From: Bacteroidetes bacterium UBA4414
GTDB lineage: Bacteria; Bacteroidota; Bacteroidia; Chitinophagales; Chitinophagaceae
Assembly (NCBI GenBank): GCA_002389765.1
Contig: DGQM01000023.1
Coordinates: forward strand, 49,904-113,903
Direction: 5' to 3'
DNA: 64,000 nucleotides
The translations under genes and the position numbers were made by a program. Positions within the stretch are counted from its first letter, which is position 1. Every line of letters begins with the position of its first letter. Shown here in pieces: positions 10,151 through 19,566 of this stretch. The notes under the pieces are model-generated. The model saw only the letters and a program-made list of their open reading frames with translations, made no database searches and had not been told where the DNA came from.

Positions 10151-10158
10151 TAACTTTA
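10151..10158 (+). promoter_or_regulatory. -7 promoter box of the M16 peptidase gene
   Basis: TAACTTTA differs from TAnnTTTG only at the last base. It lies between the pdxA terminator and the ATG at 10180, with about 20 nt to the start codon. Confidence 0.45.
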
Positions 10159-10179
10159 GCGCCTCACAGAGAAAGAGAT

Positions 10180-11421
10180 ATGTTACAGTTTGAACGATTT
10201 ACTTTAGATAACGGCCTTCGCGTAATAGTACACAAAGACACTACTACCCCTATGGTAGCTGTGAATGTATTGTATGACGTAGGAGCAAGAGATGAAAACC
10301 CTGAACGTACAGGTTTTGCGCACCTTTTTGAGCACCTGATGTTTGGCGGCAGCGAAAACATACCATCGTACGACGAGCCATTGCAAATGGCAGGCGGCGA
10401 GAATAATGCATACACAACCAACGATATAACCAACTACTACATACAACTGCCATTGCAGAATATTGAAACAGCCTTCTGGCTGGAAAGCGACCGTATGAAT
10501 GCGCTTGCCTTCAGCGAGAAGAGTCTGGATGTGCAACGCAAAGTAGTGAGCGAAGAGTTTAAAGAACATTACATCAACAAGCCGTATGGCGATGCTTGGG
10601 AAAACATGCGAAAGCTAGCATACAAGCAGCACCCATATCAATGGATGACGATTGGTAAAGAGCTGAAGCATATTGAAGAAGCACATCTGGACGATGTAAA
10701 ATCTTTCTTCTATAAACACTACCGTCCCGTTAATGCTATACTGTCTGTTGCAGGCAATGTAACTACTGAACAGGTAAGGCAACTGGCAGAAAAATGGTTT
10801 GGCGGCATACCTACAGGCGATAAATACAATCGCAACCTGCCACAAGAACCGCAGCAAACAGAAGCACGTGTAGCTACTGTTGAAGCAAATGTACCACTCG
10901 ATGCATTGTACAAAGCATGGCATATAGGAGGGCGTATGTCTCCGTCTTACTACACTGCCGATTTGATTACCGAAATCATGGGGAATGGCGTTGCATCTCG
11001 TCTGCACCTGCGCCTTGTAAAGGAATTGCAATTATTCAGCAATATCAGTTGCTACCACACAGGCAGTACAGACCCCGGCTTGCTGGTAATAGAAGGCAAG
11101 ATAGTAGAAGGTAAAAGCATTGAAGATGCCAATGCCGCTGTAGAAGCAGAAATTGAGAAACTGGTAAGTGGTGGTGTAACGGAAGCCGAATTGCAGAAAG
11201 CGAAAAACAAGATAGAGGCCATGATAACGTTTGAAGACATGACCATCCTATCGCGTGCCAATAACCTTGCGTTTTACGAGCTGCTGGGCGATGCAAACCT
11301 CATCAACAAAGAGTGGGACAATTACAATACCGTTACCACTGCCATGTTGCAACAAACAGCACAGGAAGTATTCATAAAAGAAAACAGCAACACATTATTT
11401 TATAAAAGAAAAGCGCAGTAA
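10180..11421 (+). CDS. M16 family zinc metallopeptidase (single catalytic subunit)
   Basis: The 413-residue product is an insulinase/processing-peptidase-type protein. The inverted zinc motif HxxEH is present as H48-L-F-E51-H52, and a distal glutamate in the SEEFKEH segment near residues 122-128 can complete the site, so the enzyme should be active. Two M16 half-domains fit in this length. The frame can be opened 20 codons upstream, but that start would lie inside the pdxA terminator, so ATG 10180 was chosen. No inactive M16 partner gene is adjacent, although many bacteria encode a pair. The next gene begins 5 nt after the stop and is probably co-transcribed. No signal peptide is visible. Confidence 0.9.
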   Translation: MLQFERFTLDNGLRVIVHKDTTTPMVAVNVLYDVGARDENPERTGFAHLFEHLMFGGSENIPSYDEPLQMAGGENNAYTTNDITNYYIQLPLQNIETAFWLESDRMNALAFSEKSLDVQRKVVSEEFKEHYINKPYGDAWENMRKLAYKQHPYQWMTIGKELKHIEEAHLDDVKSFFYKHYRPVNAILSVAGNVTTEQVRQLAEKWFGGIPTGDKYNRNLPQEPQQTEARVATVEANVPLDALYKAWHIGGRMSPSYYTADLITEIMGNGVASRLHLRLVKELQLFSNISCYHTGSTDPGLLVIEGKIVEGKSIEDANAAVEAEIEKLVSGGVTEAELQKAKNKIEAMITFEDMTILSRANNLAFYELLGDANLINKEWDNYNTVTTAMLQQTAQEVFIKENSNTLFYKRKAQ

Positions 11422-11426
11422 CCATC

Positions 11427-12401
11427 ATGCTTTTTGAAGGAAAAATTACAGACAACGGTTTCGACAACCGTATTACAAAACTATTCGGAATACAATACCC
11501 CATCATACAAGCTGGTATGATATGGGCATCGGGTTGGAAACTGGCATCTGCTGTAAGCAATGCAGGTGGTCTTGGCCTGATAGGTGCGGGCAGCATGTAC
11601 CCGGAAGTATTGCGCGAACATATACAACAATGCAAAGCATCTACCAGCAAGCCATTCGGCGTAAACCTGCCGCTGTTGTATCCTGATATTGATAAACACA
11701 TCGCTATTATAATAGAGGAAAAAGTACCTATCGTTTTCACATCTGCAGGCAATCCTAAAACATGGACAGCGAAGCTGAAAGAAAACGGCATTACGGTGGT
11801 ACACGTAGTATCAAGTGCCAAATTTGCGAAGAAGTGCGAAGAAGCGGGTGTAGATGCTGTAGTAGCTGAGGGCTTTGAAGCAGGCGGGCACAATGGCCGT
11901 GAAGAGACAACAACACTCTGCCTGATACCAAACGTACGCCAGAGCATCGGCATACCGCTGATAGCTGCGGGTGGCATAGCTACAGGCCGTGCCATGTATG
12001 CTATGATGGCAATGGGTGCAGAGGGTGTACAGATAGGCAGCCGTTTTGTATGCACACCGGAGGCTTCCAGCCATCAGGCTTTTAAAGATGCCGTTGTTGC
12101 AGCTAACGAGGGTGATACGGTACTGACACTGAAAGAACTGACACCCGTTCGCCTTATCAAAAACGACTTCTATAATCGGGTTGCAGCGGCAGAAGAAAAC
12201 TGCGCTACTAAAGAACAAATGGAAGAACTGCTTGGCAGGGCAAGAGCCAAGAAAGGCATGTTTGAGGGCGACATGACAGAAGGCGAGCTGGAAATAGGGC
12301 AGGTTAGCAGCATTATTAAGGATATTAAACCCGCAGCTAATATTGTGGCCGAAATCTGGTCTGAATTCACTGAAACAGCAAAAAATCCATTCCGTTTCTG
12401 A
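11427..12401 (+). CDS. Nitronate monooxygenase-like FMN-dependent enzyme
   Basis: This 324-residue TIM-barrel protein belongs to the 2-nitropropane dioxygenase/nitronate monooxygenase family, which uses FMN to oxidise nitronates. Some relatives (FabK) are enoyl-ACP reductases. Diagnostic segments are YPIIQAGMIWAS near the N-terminus, AEGFEAGGHNG (about 147-157, including the family histidine) and IPLIAAGGIATG followed by GAEGVQIGSRF, which form the phosphate-binding part of the FMN site. The gene starts 5 nt after the M16 stop, implying a two-gene operon. A canonical FabI is encoded elsewhere in the window, so a FabK role is less likely. The substrate is uncertain. Confidence 0.85.
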   Translation: MLFEGKITDNGFDNRITKLFGIQYPIIQAGMIWASGWKLASAVSNAGGLGLIGAGSMYPEVLREHIQQCKASTSKPFGVNLPLLYPDIDKHIAIIIEEKVPIVFTSAGNPKTWTAKLKENGITVVHVVSSAKFAKKCEEAGVDAVVAEGFEAGGHNGREETTTLCLIPNVRQSIGIPLIAAGGIATGRAMYAMMAMGAEGVQIGSRFVCTPEASSHQAFKDAVVAANEGDTVLTLKELTPVRLIKNDFYNRVAAAEENCATKEQMEELLGRARAKKGMFEGDMTEGELEIGQVSSIIKDIKPAANIVAEIWSEFTETAKNPFRF

Positions 12402-12441
12402 AATTAATGCTTATATTACAATTTCTAAAATCAGGTAAAAT

Positions 12442-14181
12442 ATGAAAAAAGCCTACTTAACTCTTTTATTAGGTTTATCATCTTTAATAGGCTATTCACA
12501 AATAAGTAGTCCGGACACGGTGTGTTTGAATGCTAACGTTACATTTTCTACAACAACCACTGCTCAAAGCTATGCTTGGGCTATTGGCGATGTAGTAAGC
12601 GATGCTTCTACCCTTGCAGCCAGCAATATGACAGGGAAAACATCGTATCTCCCGTCTGGTGTGTCTTTACAATATGACAATGGCAATTATTATGGCTTTG
12701 TTACACAACGTCATGGTGGCTTGCTAAGGTTTGATTTCGGCCCAACACTCAGCTCACCGCTTACGCCAATTAGCACAACAGACCTCACAAACTTCGGCGG
12801 CGCATTAGGCGATAGCACGCTTGGACTTGATATCGTAAAAGATGCAAGCAATGAATGGCATGGATTCTGCGTAGACGGTAAAAACCTTGTTCACTTTTAC
12901 TGGGGCAGCAACCTTAGCAGTACGCCTGTTGTTAATACGATGCCTTTCAACAACTCATTTTTCTGGCCATATTCAATTACGCTCAAGAAATCAGGCAATG
13001 AATGGTTAGCATTTGTTGTAAACAGACAGTTCAGCAACATTATTCGTCTTGAATTTGGCACAAGTCTTTCTACAACACCTACTGCTAATACAATAGCTGC
13101 TACCGGCGGATTTCTGAATGCTCCTATTAATATTGCATTCAAACAACACGCTGGTACATGGTATGCACTTATCACCAATATCGGTGGTGGTGGGCCTGGT
13201 GGTAGCGATAAACTGGTACGTTGGAATTTTGGTGCTAACTTGAAAAACAACGCTCCTACACACACAGACTTGGGCAATCCAAGCAATGCATTGAGCAATC
13301 CAAGAGCTTTGTCTATCATTACAGATTGCGATACTACATACGCACTTATAGGCAACGAAAATAGCCGTAAGATTACTAAAGTAAATTTTGTAGGTGGTGT
13401 TATAACAGGTGCTCCTACAGGTACAGATTTGGGTAATTTGGGCGTAAACGCACAAACAAGCGAATTCTGCACATTCTGGAATGGCAACAAGCTTTCTATG
13501 CTAGGTTGCAGCCTCGACTCTGCTGTAATATTTTACGATAACGTAGTTACCCTTCCTTCAGGTTCATACGCTGTAACTTATGGCAGTTCAAACTACAACA
13601 AAACAATGTCTGTTGGTGGTACTTATGATGTTACCCTGTTCAGCGATCAGGGTTCACGATCAGGCTCTGTTGCTTCATGTAAAACAATAACTGTACTTGG
13701 CAATATAAAAGTTGCTATTAAAGAACAATACGACACATTGGTAGCAACAGGCACACTTTGCAATAGCTATGTATGGTATTTTAATAATGTTGTAATTCCT
13801 GGTGCAACAACACAAAAGCACTATCCATCAGAGGGTTCAGGTATTTATACTTGTACAGGTAATACTGCAGGTTGTTCTGCAACATCAAACTACATGTACT
13901 TTGCCACAGGTGTTAATGATGTGATTAAGTCTGATAACATCATCATCAGCCCGAACCCTACAACTGGTGTGTTTAATGTAAACATGAAAGGTATTAATGG
14001 TAAGGTAACTGTACAATGCTACAATGTAATGGGCTCGCTGGTAGCTACACAAACTATCGATGCATCTGCTATCGGTTCTGTAGCATCTGTAGACCTTAGC
14101 AATATGGCAAAAGGCGTTTATCAGGTTAAAATACAAGCTGCAGACGGTGGCAACATCGTAAAACAAATTGTACTGCAATAA
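12442..14181 (+). CDS. Secreted beta-propeller-like protein with T9SS type A sorting domain
   Basis: The 579-residue product starts with a signal peptide ending near GYSQ. Residues about 60-350 contain repeats of roughly 50 residues with a recurring pattern: a phrase like GNEWLAFVVN or GTWYALITN, then xLxRxxFGxxLxxxP, which suggests a propeller. An Ig-like segment follows, and the last about 80 residues form a T9SS type A domain (ISPNPTTGVFNV ... GVYQVKI ... KQIVLQ). It should be exported by SecYEG, then by the T9SS, and released or anchored at the surface. It has its own terminator and stands between the nitronate-monooxygenase-like gene and another cargo gene. The binding target is unknown. 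Confidence 0.88.
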   Translation: MKKAYLTLLLGLSSLIGYSQISSPDTVCLNANVTFSTTTTAQSYAWAIGDVVSDASTLAASNMTGKTSYLPSGVSLQYDNGNYYGFVTQRHGGLLRFDFGPTLSSPLTPISTTDLTNFGGALGDSTLGLDIVKDASNEWHGFCVDGKNLVHFYWGSNLSSTPVVNTMPFNNSFFWPYSITLKKSGNEWLAFVVNRQFSNIIRLEFGTSLSTTPTANTIAATGGFLNAPINIAFKQHAGTWYALITNIGGGGPGGSDKLVRWNFGANLKNNAPTHTDLGNPSNALSNPRALSIITDCDTTYALIGNENSRKITKVNFVGGVITGAPTGTDLGNLGVNAQTSEFCTFWNGNKLSMLGCSLDSAVIFYDNVVTLPSGSYAVTYGSSNYNKTMSVGGTYDVTLFSDQGSRSGSVASCKTITVLGNIKVAIKEQYDTLVATGTLCNSYVWYFNNVVIPGATTQKHYPSEGSGIYTCTGNTAGCSATSNYMYFATGVNDVIKSDNIIISPNPTTGVFNVNMKGINGKVTVQCYNVMGSLVATQTIDASAIGSVASVDLSNMAKGVYQVKIQAADGGNIVKQIVLQ

Positions 14182-14202
14182 GCTATATTCATATTCTTCT
14201 TC

Positions 14203-14231
14203 AAAGCCCGGCTAATTGCCGGGCTTTTTAT
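14203..14231 (+). terminator. Rho-independent terminator after the T9SS cargo gene
   Basis: AAAGCCCGGC and GCCGGGCTTT form a perfect 10-bp stem with a TAATT loop, followed by a T-rich tail. Confidence 0.9.
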
Positions 14232-14291
14232 TTATATCCAGCTTTTTATACCTGTACAAAAACTGTATATTTAACTAAGAAGCAATAATCT

Positions 14292-14708
14292 ATGATACGC
14301 AAACTCTTGCTGGTTTGTTTTAGCGCAATATCTATTGCCGCTACTGCACAAACCGATGTCAACAAAGAAAAGCTGTATGCAAAGCAACCATTATGGATAG
14401 ACATGATGGAAGATGAAAAGTCCAATTTCTTTGAAGTAGAAAAAGCCTACAAAATTTATTGGGAGCATCATGAAGAGCCCGAAGGTGAGCATGATGTTAT
14501 AGGCGAATATCAGGAACGAGAAAAAATACCATCCAGAAGAAAACAACGCAAAATAGAAGCAGAAAGCAAAATGCGTATGGCTATACGCAAATACAACTGG
14601 TGGCACGAGCAGACATTGCCTTATGTACAAGGCGATGGACGAATCCTTACATCGGAGGAACGATTAAAAATATGGGAGGCCAATAAAAAACAAAACAACA
14701 AACAATAG
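14292..14708 (+). CDS. Small secreted protein of unknown function, coupled to the next cargo gene
   Basis: The 138-residue product has a clear signal peptide (cleavage near ATAQ) and a mature part rich in charged and aromatic residues: PLWIDMM, a KIYWEHHEEPEGEHD segment, then RKQRKIEAESKMRMA and YNWWHEQTLPYVQGDGRI. It shows no membrane segment and no sorting domain. Its stop is separated from the first ATG of the large BNR-repeat cargo gene by a single base, so the two are almost certainly co-translated. I do not recognise a named family. The arrangement suggests an accessory or partner of the cargo protein, but that is inference. Confidence 0.75.
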   Translation: MIRKLLLVCFSAISIAATAQTDVNKEKLYAKQPLWIDMMEDEKSNFFEVEKAYKIYWEHHEEPEGEHDVIGEYQEREKIPSRRKQRKIEAESKMRMAIRKYNWWHEQTLPYVQGDGRILTSEERLKIWEANKKQNNKQ

Positions 14709-14715
14709 TATGCTT

Positions 14716-17700
14716 ATGAAACGTTCAGTAAAACAATTATTACTCTGCGGCATTGGCATACTATCGTCAATGGGTGCTGATGCACAAATAGGTATGGGTA
14801 CATGGACCAATACCGGTCCTGTTAACTTCCCTATAAACGTAAGTGGACAGGTGCACGGTATAGGCCGCGTAAGCCAGATAAAGTTCCACAATACCAATCC
14901 GCAAAAGATGTATGCTGTAAGTGCATCCGGTGGCTTGTACATTACTACCAACAATGGTGCTACATGGGCACCAACACCGGGCTCTGAACAACTACCGCAA
15001 ACATCATGTTCCGCTGTTTGTATAGACAATGTAAACGACTCTACTATCTATCTGTGTCTTGGCGATGCCGATTATTACGGCAATAACTATGGTGTTTGGA
15101 AAAGCACGAATGAAGGACTTACGTACAGTGCTGCAAACACAGGCATTGGCAATCGCATGTGTGTAGAAATATTGATGCATCCTAACGACCGTAATACACT
15201 GGTTGCTGCTACACGAGATGGCATGTGGAAGACTACCAATGCTGCAGGTAGTTGGACGAACAAACAATCTGGCGGACAGTTCAGAGATATGAAACAAAAG
15301 CCCGGCAGCACTAACACATTATATGCCGTTACTGCAACACAGTTTTTCAGAAGTACAGACTTTGGGGATACGTGGACACAAATAACCAATGGCGTTACCA
15401 CACCATCAGGCAATGGCGGGATGCGCATTGCAGTAAGTGCGGCAGATACCAATGTGGTGTATCTGGTAACTACAGGCAGCAATGGTGTTGTGATGAAATC
15501 TACAGACGGAGGTAGCAACTTTACCACTGTTTACAACAGCACTACCCAATGTCTTGTTTGTTACGATGCCAATCCTACATCCGGTTCGCAAGGCAACTAT
15601 AACATAGACCTGAATGCAAATCCGCTGAATGCAAATGAGTTGCTATTAGTAGCGCACAATGTGTGGCGTTCAACTGATGGTGGCGCTACATGGAGTAAGC
15701 GCACTAGCTGGTGGAATGAAGTGCATACAGACATGCACCAGATAGAATTTAATCCCTACAACAACGCACAAATATTCAATGCAAATGATGGTGGTGTGTG
15801 GATGTCTACTGATACGCTGAAAACAGTATGGTCGCCACGTAGTGATGGTTTGGCAGCTACAGAAATATACCGCGCTGCACAAAGCCCTGCACTGCGACAA
15901 ACAATCAGCATCGGCACACAAGACAATGGTGAACTGTTCTACGACGGCATCTGGAAATGTAATCGCGGTGGCGACTGGACAAGTAAGTGTATGATAGATT
16001 ATTCATCTAACGGACCTGTATACTATCTGGCATCGGGCAAAAGAAGAAACCTTGCACCGCTTGCGGGCGAACAGAATTACAATTCTCCGTTCACTGCTAC
16101 ACAATCTTCAGATATTGAATTTGTGAAAGAGAGGCCTAATGTAGCTTTCCTTGGCAAAGACACTTTGTGGCGCAGCACCAATATCAATACATCTTCGCCT
16201 ACTTGGACATACATTATACCAAACACAGAAACCATCCGCGATATTGTTTCCTGTACGGCAGATACCAATGTTGTTTACTTTGTAACCAACGCCAACCACC
16301 TGTACAGAAGTGATAATGCACTGTCTGGCACGCCAACTTACACTATGCTCACAACACCGGGCTCTACGAGTGCCGCGGCAAGCATTGCAACCAATAAAAA
16401 CAATGCGAACATTGTGTACCTGAGTTGTAACAATGCACTATACGTTAGTACCAACAAAGGAGCTAACTGGACAACCATTACAGGTAATCTACCTAACCTC
16501 AATATCCGCAGGGTAATACACGATGATTACTCTACAAACGAGAGATTGTTCGTTAGTCTGGGTGGTTATGTATATCTGAAAGACAACACTACCACTACAT
16601 GGACCAACCATAGCACCAATCAGGGATTACCTTCTGTTGCCAATGTAAGCGACTTTATGATATACAATGATGGTACAGCTGCAAGCATACTAAGGTTATC
16701 TACTTATGGCCGCGGTGTGTGGGAATGTCCTATCTATAACAATCTGGTACCTGCTACAGACTTTGTCGCCAACAAGCAATTCATTTGCCCGGGCGATACG
16801 GTGCGTTTTACAAAGACATCATATGGCACCGTTACGTCACAGTTATGGAGCTTCCCGGGTGGTAGCCCTGCAAGCTCAACCAAAGACACTGTGTTTGTAG
16901 TGTACAACACACCTGGTGTGTACAATGCAACCTACGCTGCTACAAATACTGCCGGCACAAATAACAATACAAAGACTGCATACATCAATGTTTCTTACGG
17001 TTCTAAAACAAACGTAACAGAAGGCTTTGAAGGCAGTGCATATCCGCCGCTTGGTTGGCAACAAGGCACTACCAACTATCAGTGGGCTACAACTACTGCA
17101 GCAAACGGATATGGAACCAGTATTAAGTGCATCATGTTCGACAACTTCAATACAGATGCACAGGGCAAACGTGCCATTATACAAACACCGAAGATAGACC
17201 TGACAAACGTATCTGCAGCTCGCCTCACCTTCGATGTTGCATATGCACCATATTCTACAGCATACCCCGATAGTCTTGTTATTCAGTTGTCAACAAACTG
17301 CGGCAAAACATTTACACCTGTATATGCAAAAACAGGTACAACGCTTGCTACTGCACCATCCAACACAGGTTCTACCTTCGTACCATCATCTACACAATGG
17401 CGTACAGACACTATTGTACTGAATGGCTATACGGGCAACAGCATACAGCTATCTTTCGAAAACATAGGCAAGTACGGGCAAGCATTGTACATAGACAATG
17501 TAAACATCAGCATGTCGCCATACGTTAAGTTTGGTTCTTCTGACACTGCTGTATGTGCAGGTAAAACCATACAGTTCTCGGATAGTACTATCAATACCAC
17601 TTCACATTCATGGAGTTTTCCGGGTGGTACGCCAAGTGGCTCTACTGCCAACAACCCTGTTGTTACCTACAGCACACCGGGTGTTTACAATGTATCATTG

Positions 17701-18246
17701 TTCTCTTCCAATAGCTTTGGCACTACCAGCAAAACATGGACCAACTATGTACATGTAAATGCATTGCCTGTTGTTACCATCACACCAACAGGCTTCAAGC
17801 TGAAAGCTACAGGTGCAAAAGGAACATTCTCATGGTTCTACAATGGCACACAAATAGCAGGTGCAACAGACAGTATTTATACCGCTACCAAAAATGGCAG
17901 CTACCGCGTGTATGTAGTAGATAGTAATGGCTGTAGCGATACCTCTAATGCGTATGATGTAACAGGTGTAGGCATCAGAAACATAAATAAAAATGCAGTT
18001 GTACAGGTATACCCAAACCCTGCTAATGAAGTGGTATATATAAAAGCAGAAGACATGGAAGCTAAAACGGCTACCATCATCATTACCAATATGACGGGTG
18101 CAGTTGTTTACAAACAAAGTGCTGCTGTTAAAAATGGCATGTTTGATGCAAGCGTCAACACATCTTCCTTTGCAAGAGGTGTATATCAACTGAAGCTGCA
18201 AACCGATAGCGGTCACCGAATCATTAAATCAATCACACTACAATAA
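14716..18246 (+). CDS. Large secreted BNR/sortilin-like repeat protein with PKD domains and T9SS type A domain
   Basis: The product is about 1176 residues. After a signal peptide ending near GADAQ, residues about 30-650 hold a VPS10/sortilin-like propeller with many Asp-box motifs of the form S-T-D-x-G-x-T-W (for example STDGGATW, STDFGDTW, STNKGANW). A PKD domain follows at about 670-760, then a MAM-like segment (starting VTEGFEGSAYPPLGW) at about 770-935, a second PKD domain, an Ig-like segment and a C-terminal type A sorting domain (VYPNPANEVVYI ... GVYQLKLQ). An ATG two codons earlier (14710) is also possible. The architecture resembles secreted glycoside hydrolase- or peptidase-associated proteins, but no catalytic residues can be assigned. 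It ends at a strong bidirectional terminator. Confidence 0.88.
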   Translation: MKRSVKQLLLCGIGILSSMGADAQIGMGTWTNTGPVNFPINVSGQVHGIGRVSQIKFHNTNPQKMYAVSASGGLYITTNNGATWAPTPGSEQLPQTSCSAVCIDNVNDSTIYLCLGDADYYGNNYGVWKSTNEGLTYSAANTGIGNRMCVEILMHPNDRNTLVAATRDGMWKTTNAAGSWTNKQSGGQFRDMKQKPGSTNTLYAVTATQFFRSTDFGDTWTQITNGVTTPSGNGGMRIAVSAADTNVVYLVTTGSNGVVMKSTDGGSNFTTVYNSTTQCLVCYDANPTSGSQGNYNIDLNANPLNANELLLVAHNVWRSTDGGATWSKRTSWWNEVHTDMHQIEFNPYNNAQIFNANDGGVWMSTDTLKTVWSPRSDGLAATEIYRAAQSPALRQTISIGTQDNGELFYDGIWKCNRGGDWTSKCMIDYSSNGPVYYLASGKRRNLAPLAGEQNYNSPFTATQSSDIEFVKERPNVAFLGKDTLWRSTNINTSSPTWTYIIPNTETIRDIVSCTADTNVVYFVTNANHLYRSDNALSGTPTYTMLTTPGSTSAAASIATNKNNANIVYLSCNNALYVSTNKGANWTTITGNLPNLNIRRVIHDDYSTNERLFVSLGGYVYLKDNTTTTWTNHSTNQGLPSVANVSDFMIYNDGTAASILRLSTYGRGVWECPIYNNLVPATDFVANKQFICPGDTVRFTKTSYGTVTSQLWSFPGGSPASSTKDTVFVVYNTPGVYNATYAATNTAGTNNNTKTAYINVSYGSKTNVTEGFEGSAYPPLGWQQGTTNYQWATTTAANGYGTSIKCIMFDNFNTDAQGKRAIIQTPKIDLTNVSAARLTFDVAYAPYSTAYPDSLVIQLSTNCGKTFTPVYAKTGTTLATAPSNTGSTFVPSSTQWRTDTIVLNGYTGNSIQLSFENIGKYGQALYIDNVNISMSPYVKFGSSDTAVCAGKTIQFSDSTINTTSHSWSFPGGTPSGSTANNPVVTYSTPGVYNVSLFSSNSFGTTSKTWTNYVHVNALPVVTITPTGFKLKATGAKGTFSWFYNGTQIAGATDSIYTATKNGSYRVYVVDSNGCSDTSNAYDVTGVGIRNINKNAVVQVYPNPANEVVYIKAEDMEAKTATIIITNMTGAVVYKQSAAVKNGMFDASVNTSSFARGVYQLKLQTDSGHRIIKSITLQ

Positions 18247-18280
18247 AAGAAAAGCCCCGCAAATTGCGGGGCTTTTCTTT
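18246..18280. terminator. Bidirectional terminator between convergent genes
   Basis: A perfect inverted repeat with 15-bp arms (core AAAGCCCCGC / GCGGGGCTTT) around AAATT is flanked by A-rich and T-rich ends, so it can terminate both the BNR cargo gene and the convergent DUF2130 gene. Confidence 0.9.
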
Positions 18281-18297
18281 TATCAATTGGTTGATGC

Positions 18298-19479
18298 TTA
18301 TTCTATCATGTATGTGCTATCGCTGCTCTCCAGATTCAGGTCTACGCCATCGCCTGCTATACCTTCTATAGAACCCTTGATGTGTGCGGCATTCAGCAAT
18401 ACTTTTTCCAGCTGCTTTTCGCGTGCCTTCCAAAGCTTCTCCATCTGCTCGCGCTCTTTTTGTATAGACATGCGCATACTCATAAAGCCTTCACGTATAG
18501 CTTTCCATTGTTCAGAAAACTCGCTGCTGATAAGATAGTTGTACAGCAAGGTCATCTTATCGCCTTTGTTCTCCTGGCTCTTGGCAGCGTTGTATACTTT
18601 TATTACCAGCTCTCGCAGAATAGTACTTACAGATTTTGCTTCCATAAAATCGCATATCCACACACCATCTTTCTCTCCAAAGCCATCCATATCTTTCGGC
18701 ATTGCCTGTGTTACTATCACCGCAATATCTGCACCCAAATTGCGCATATCCGCTTTCAGCTTTTCTATCCACTCGTTGCTGAAGTCTTTGGTACGTTTGC
18801 TCTCGTAGATAATCTTACCACACTCCTGCCCATAGCTATTGCGCACGGTTTGTATGCAATCTGCACCACGTACACCCTTGCCTACTTCTTCCACCACATC
18901 AAACGGGAAGCTGGCACGCAGCATTTCTTCTAATGCCAGCTCCTGTACTTCACCCTGTAGCTGCATAGACCCCTGCTCCTGCTTGCGCTTCATTTCTTCT
19001 GTCAGTTGCTTCTGGTCTTCCAGTTGCTTTTCCAGCTCCTTCACTTTCATGAAGTGTTCGTGCTCGCGCAACTTGTTCATCTCCTCCACTTCACGTTGCA
19101 ATACCGTCTTCAATTGCTCGCGCTCGTTCATCAGCTTTTGCTGCACTTCTATTTCCAGTTGCTCTTCGCGGGCTTTCAGCTCCTGTTGTTGTTTCAGGTA
19201 TTCCAGTTCCTTAGCACGGGCTTCTTTCAGGCGTGCTTCGTTATCGGCATTTGCCTGCTGCAGCATTTTCATCTGCACCTCATAGTCTCCTGCAAGTTGC
19301 CTGCGCAAGTGTTGCTCTGCCTGTGCTACGGTTTCTGCTTCCTTCCTTTTATATTCTTCTTCTTTTGTTCGTTGCCAGTCTACCATCTTGGCACGCAGCT
19401 CCTTTTGTACCTCGTCGCGTATGGCATCCGTAGGCTCAAATTCGTGCGCACAATTAGGGCATGTAATCGTTGTATTCAT
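18298..19479 (-). CDS. DUF2130 protein: coiled coil with PD-(D/E)xK-like domain
   Basis: The 393-residue product starts with CPNC (residues 7-10), a half zinc-ribbon-like motif. Residues about 20-180 are an almost uninterrupted coiled coil rich in E, K, Q and R. The C-terminal domain has the arrangement of a PD-(D/E)xK nuclease fold: GAD (D207), then IIYESKR (E226-x-K228), followed by a helix. This matches the DUF2130 family, which has been linked to that nuclease superfamily; its biological role is not established. The frame extends upstream to 19632, but ATG at 19479 places CPNC at the N-terminus as in relatives. A near-consensus -7 box (GAACTTTG) is at 19506-19513 on the minus strand. It is divergent from the porE-like gene. 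Confidence 0.85.
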   Translation of the reverse strand: MNTTITCPNCAHEFEPTDAIRDEVQKELRAKMVDWQRTKEEEYKRKEAETVAQAEQHLRRQLAGDYEVQMKMLQQANADNEARLKEARAKELEYLKQQQELKAREEQLEIEVQQKLMNEREQLKTVLQREVEEMNKLREHEHFMKVKELEKQLEDQKQLTEEMKRKQEQGSMQLQGEVQELALEEMLRASFPFDVVEEVGKGVRGADCIQTVRNSYGQECGKIIYESKRTKDFSNEWIEKLKADMRNLGADIAVIVTQAMPKDMDGFGEKDGVWICDFMEAKSVSTILRELVIKVYNAAKSQENKGDKMTLLYNYLISSEFSEQWKAIREGFMSMRMSIQKEREQMEKLWKAREKQLEKVLLNAAHIKGSIEGIAGDGVDLNLESSDSTYMIE

Positions 19480-19566
19480 AATAACCGCTATGGATTGGGA
19501 AAATACAAAGTTCGGAGATATGCAGGAATGAACCGCACTTATTATTTTTATGTACTTTTCCGTTTC

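Noticed and set aside
10120..10179. Upstream start of the M16 peptidase
   Set aside because: The start codon would lie in the pdxA terminator and upstream of the promoter box; the homology begins after 10180.
19006..19566. Upstream extension of the porE-like frame
   Set aside because: It runs antisense through the DUF2130 gene and past the signal peptide; the real start is at 19528 or 19567.
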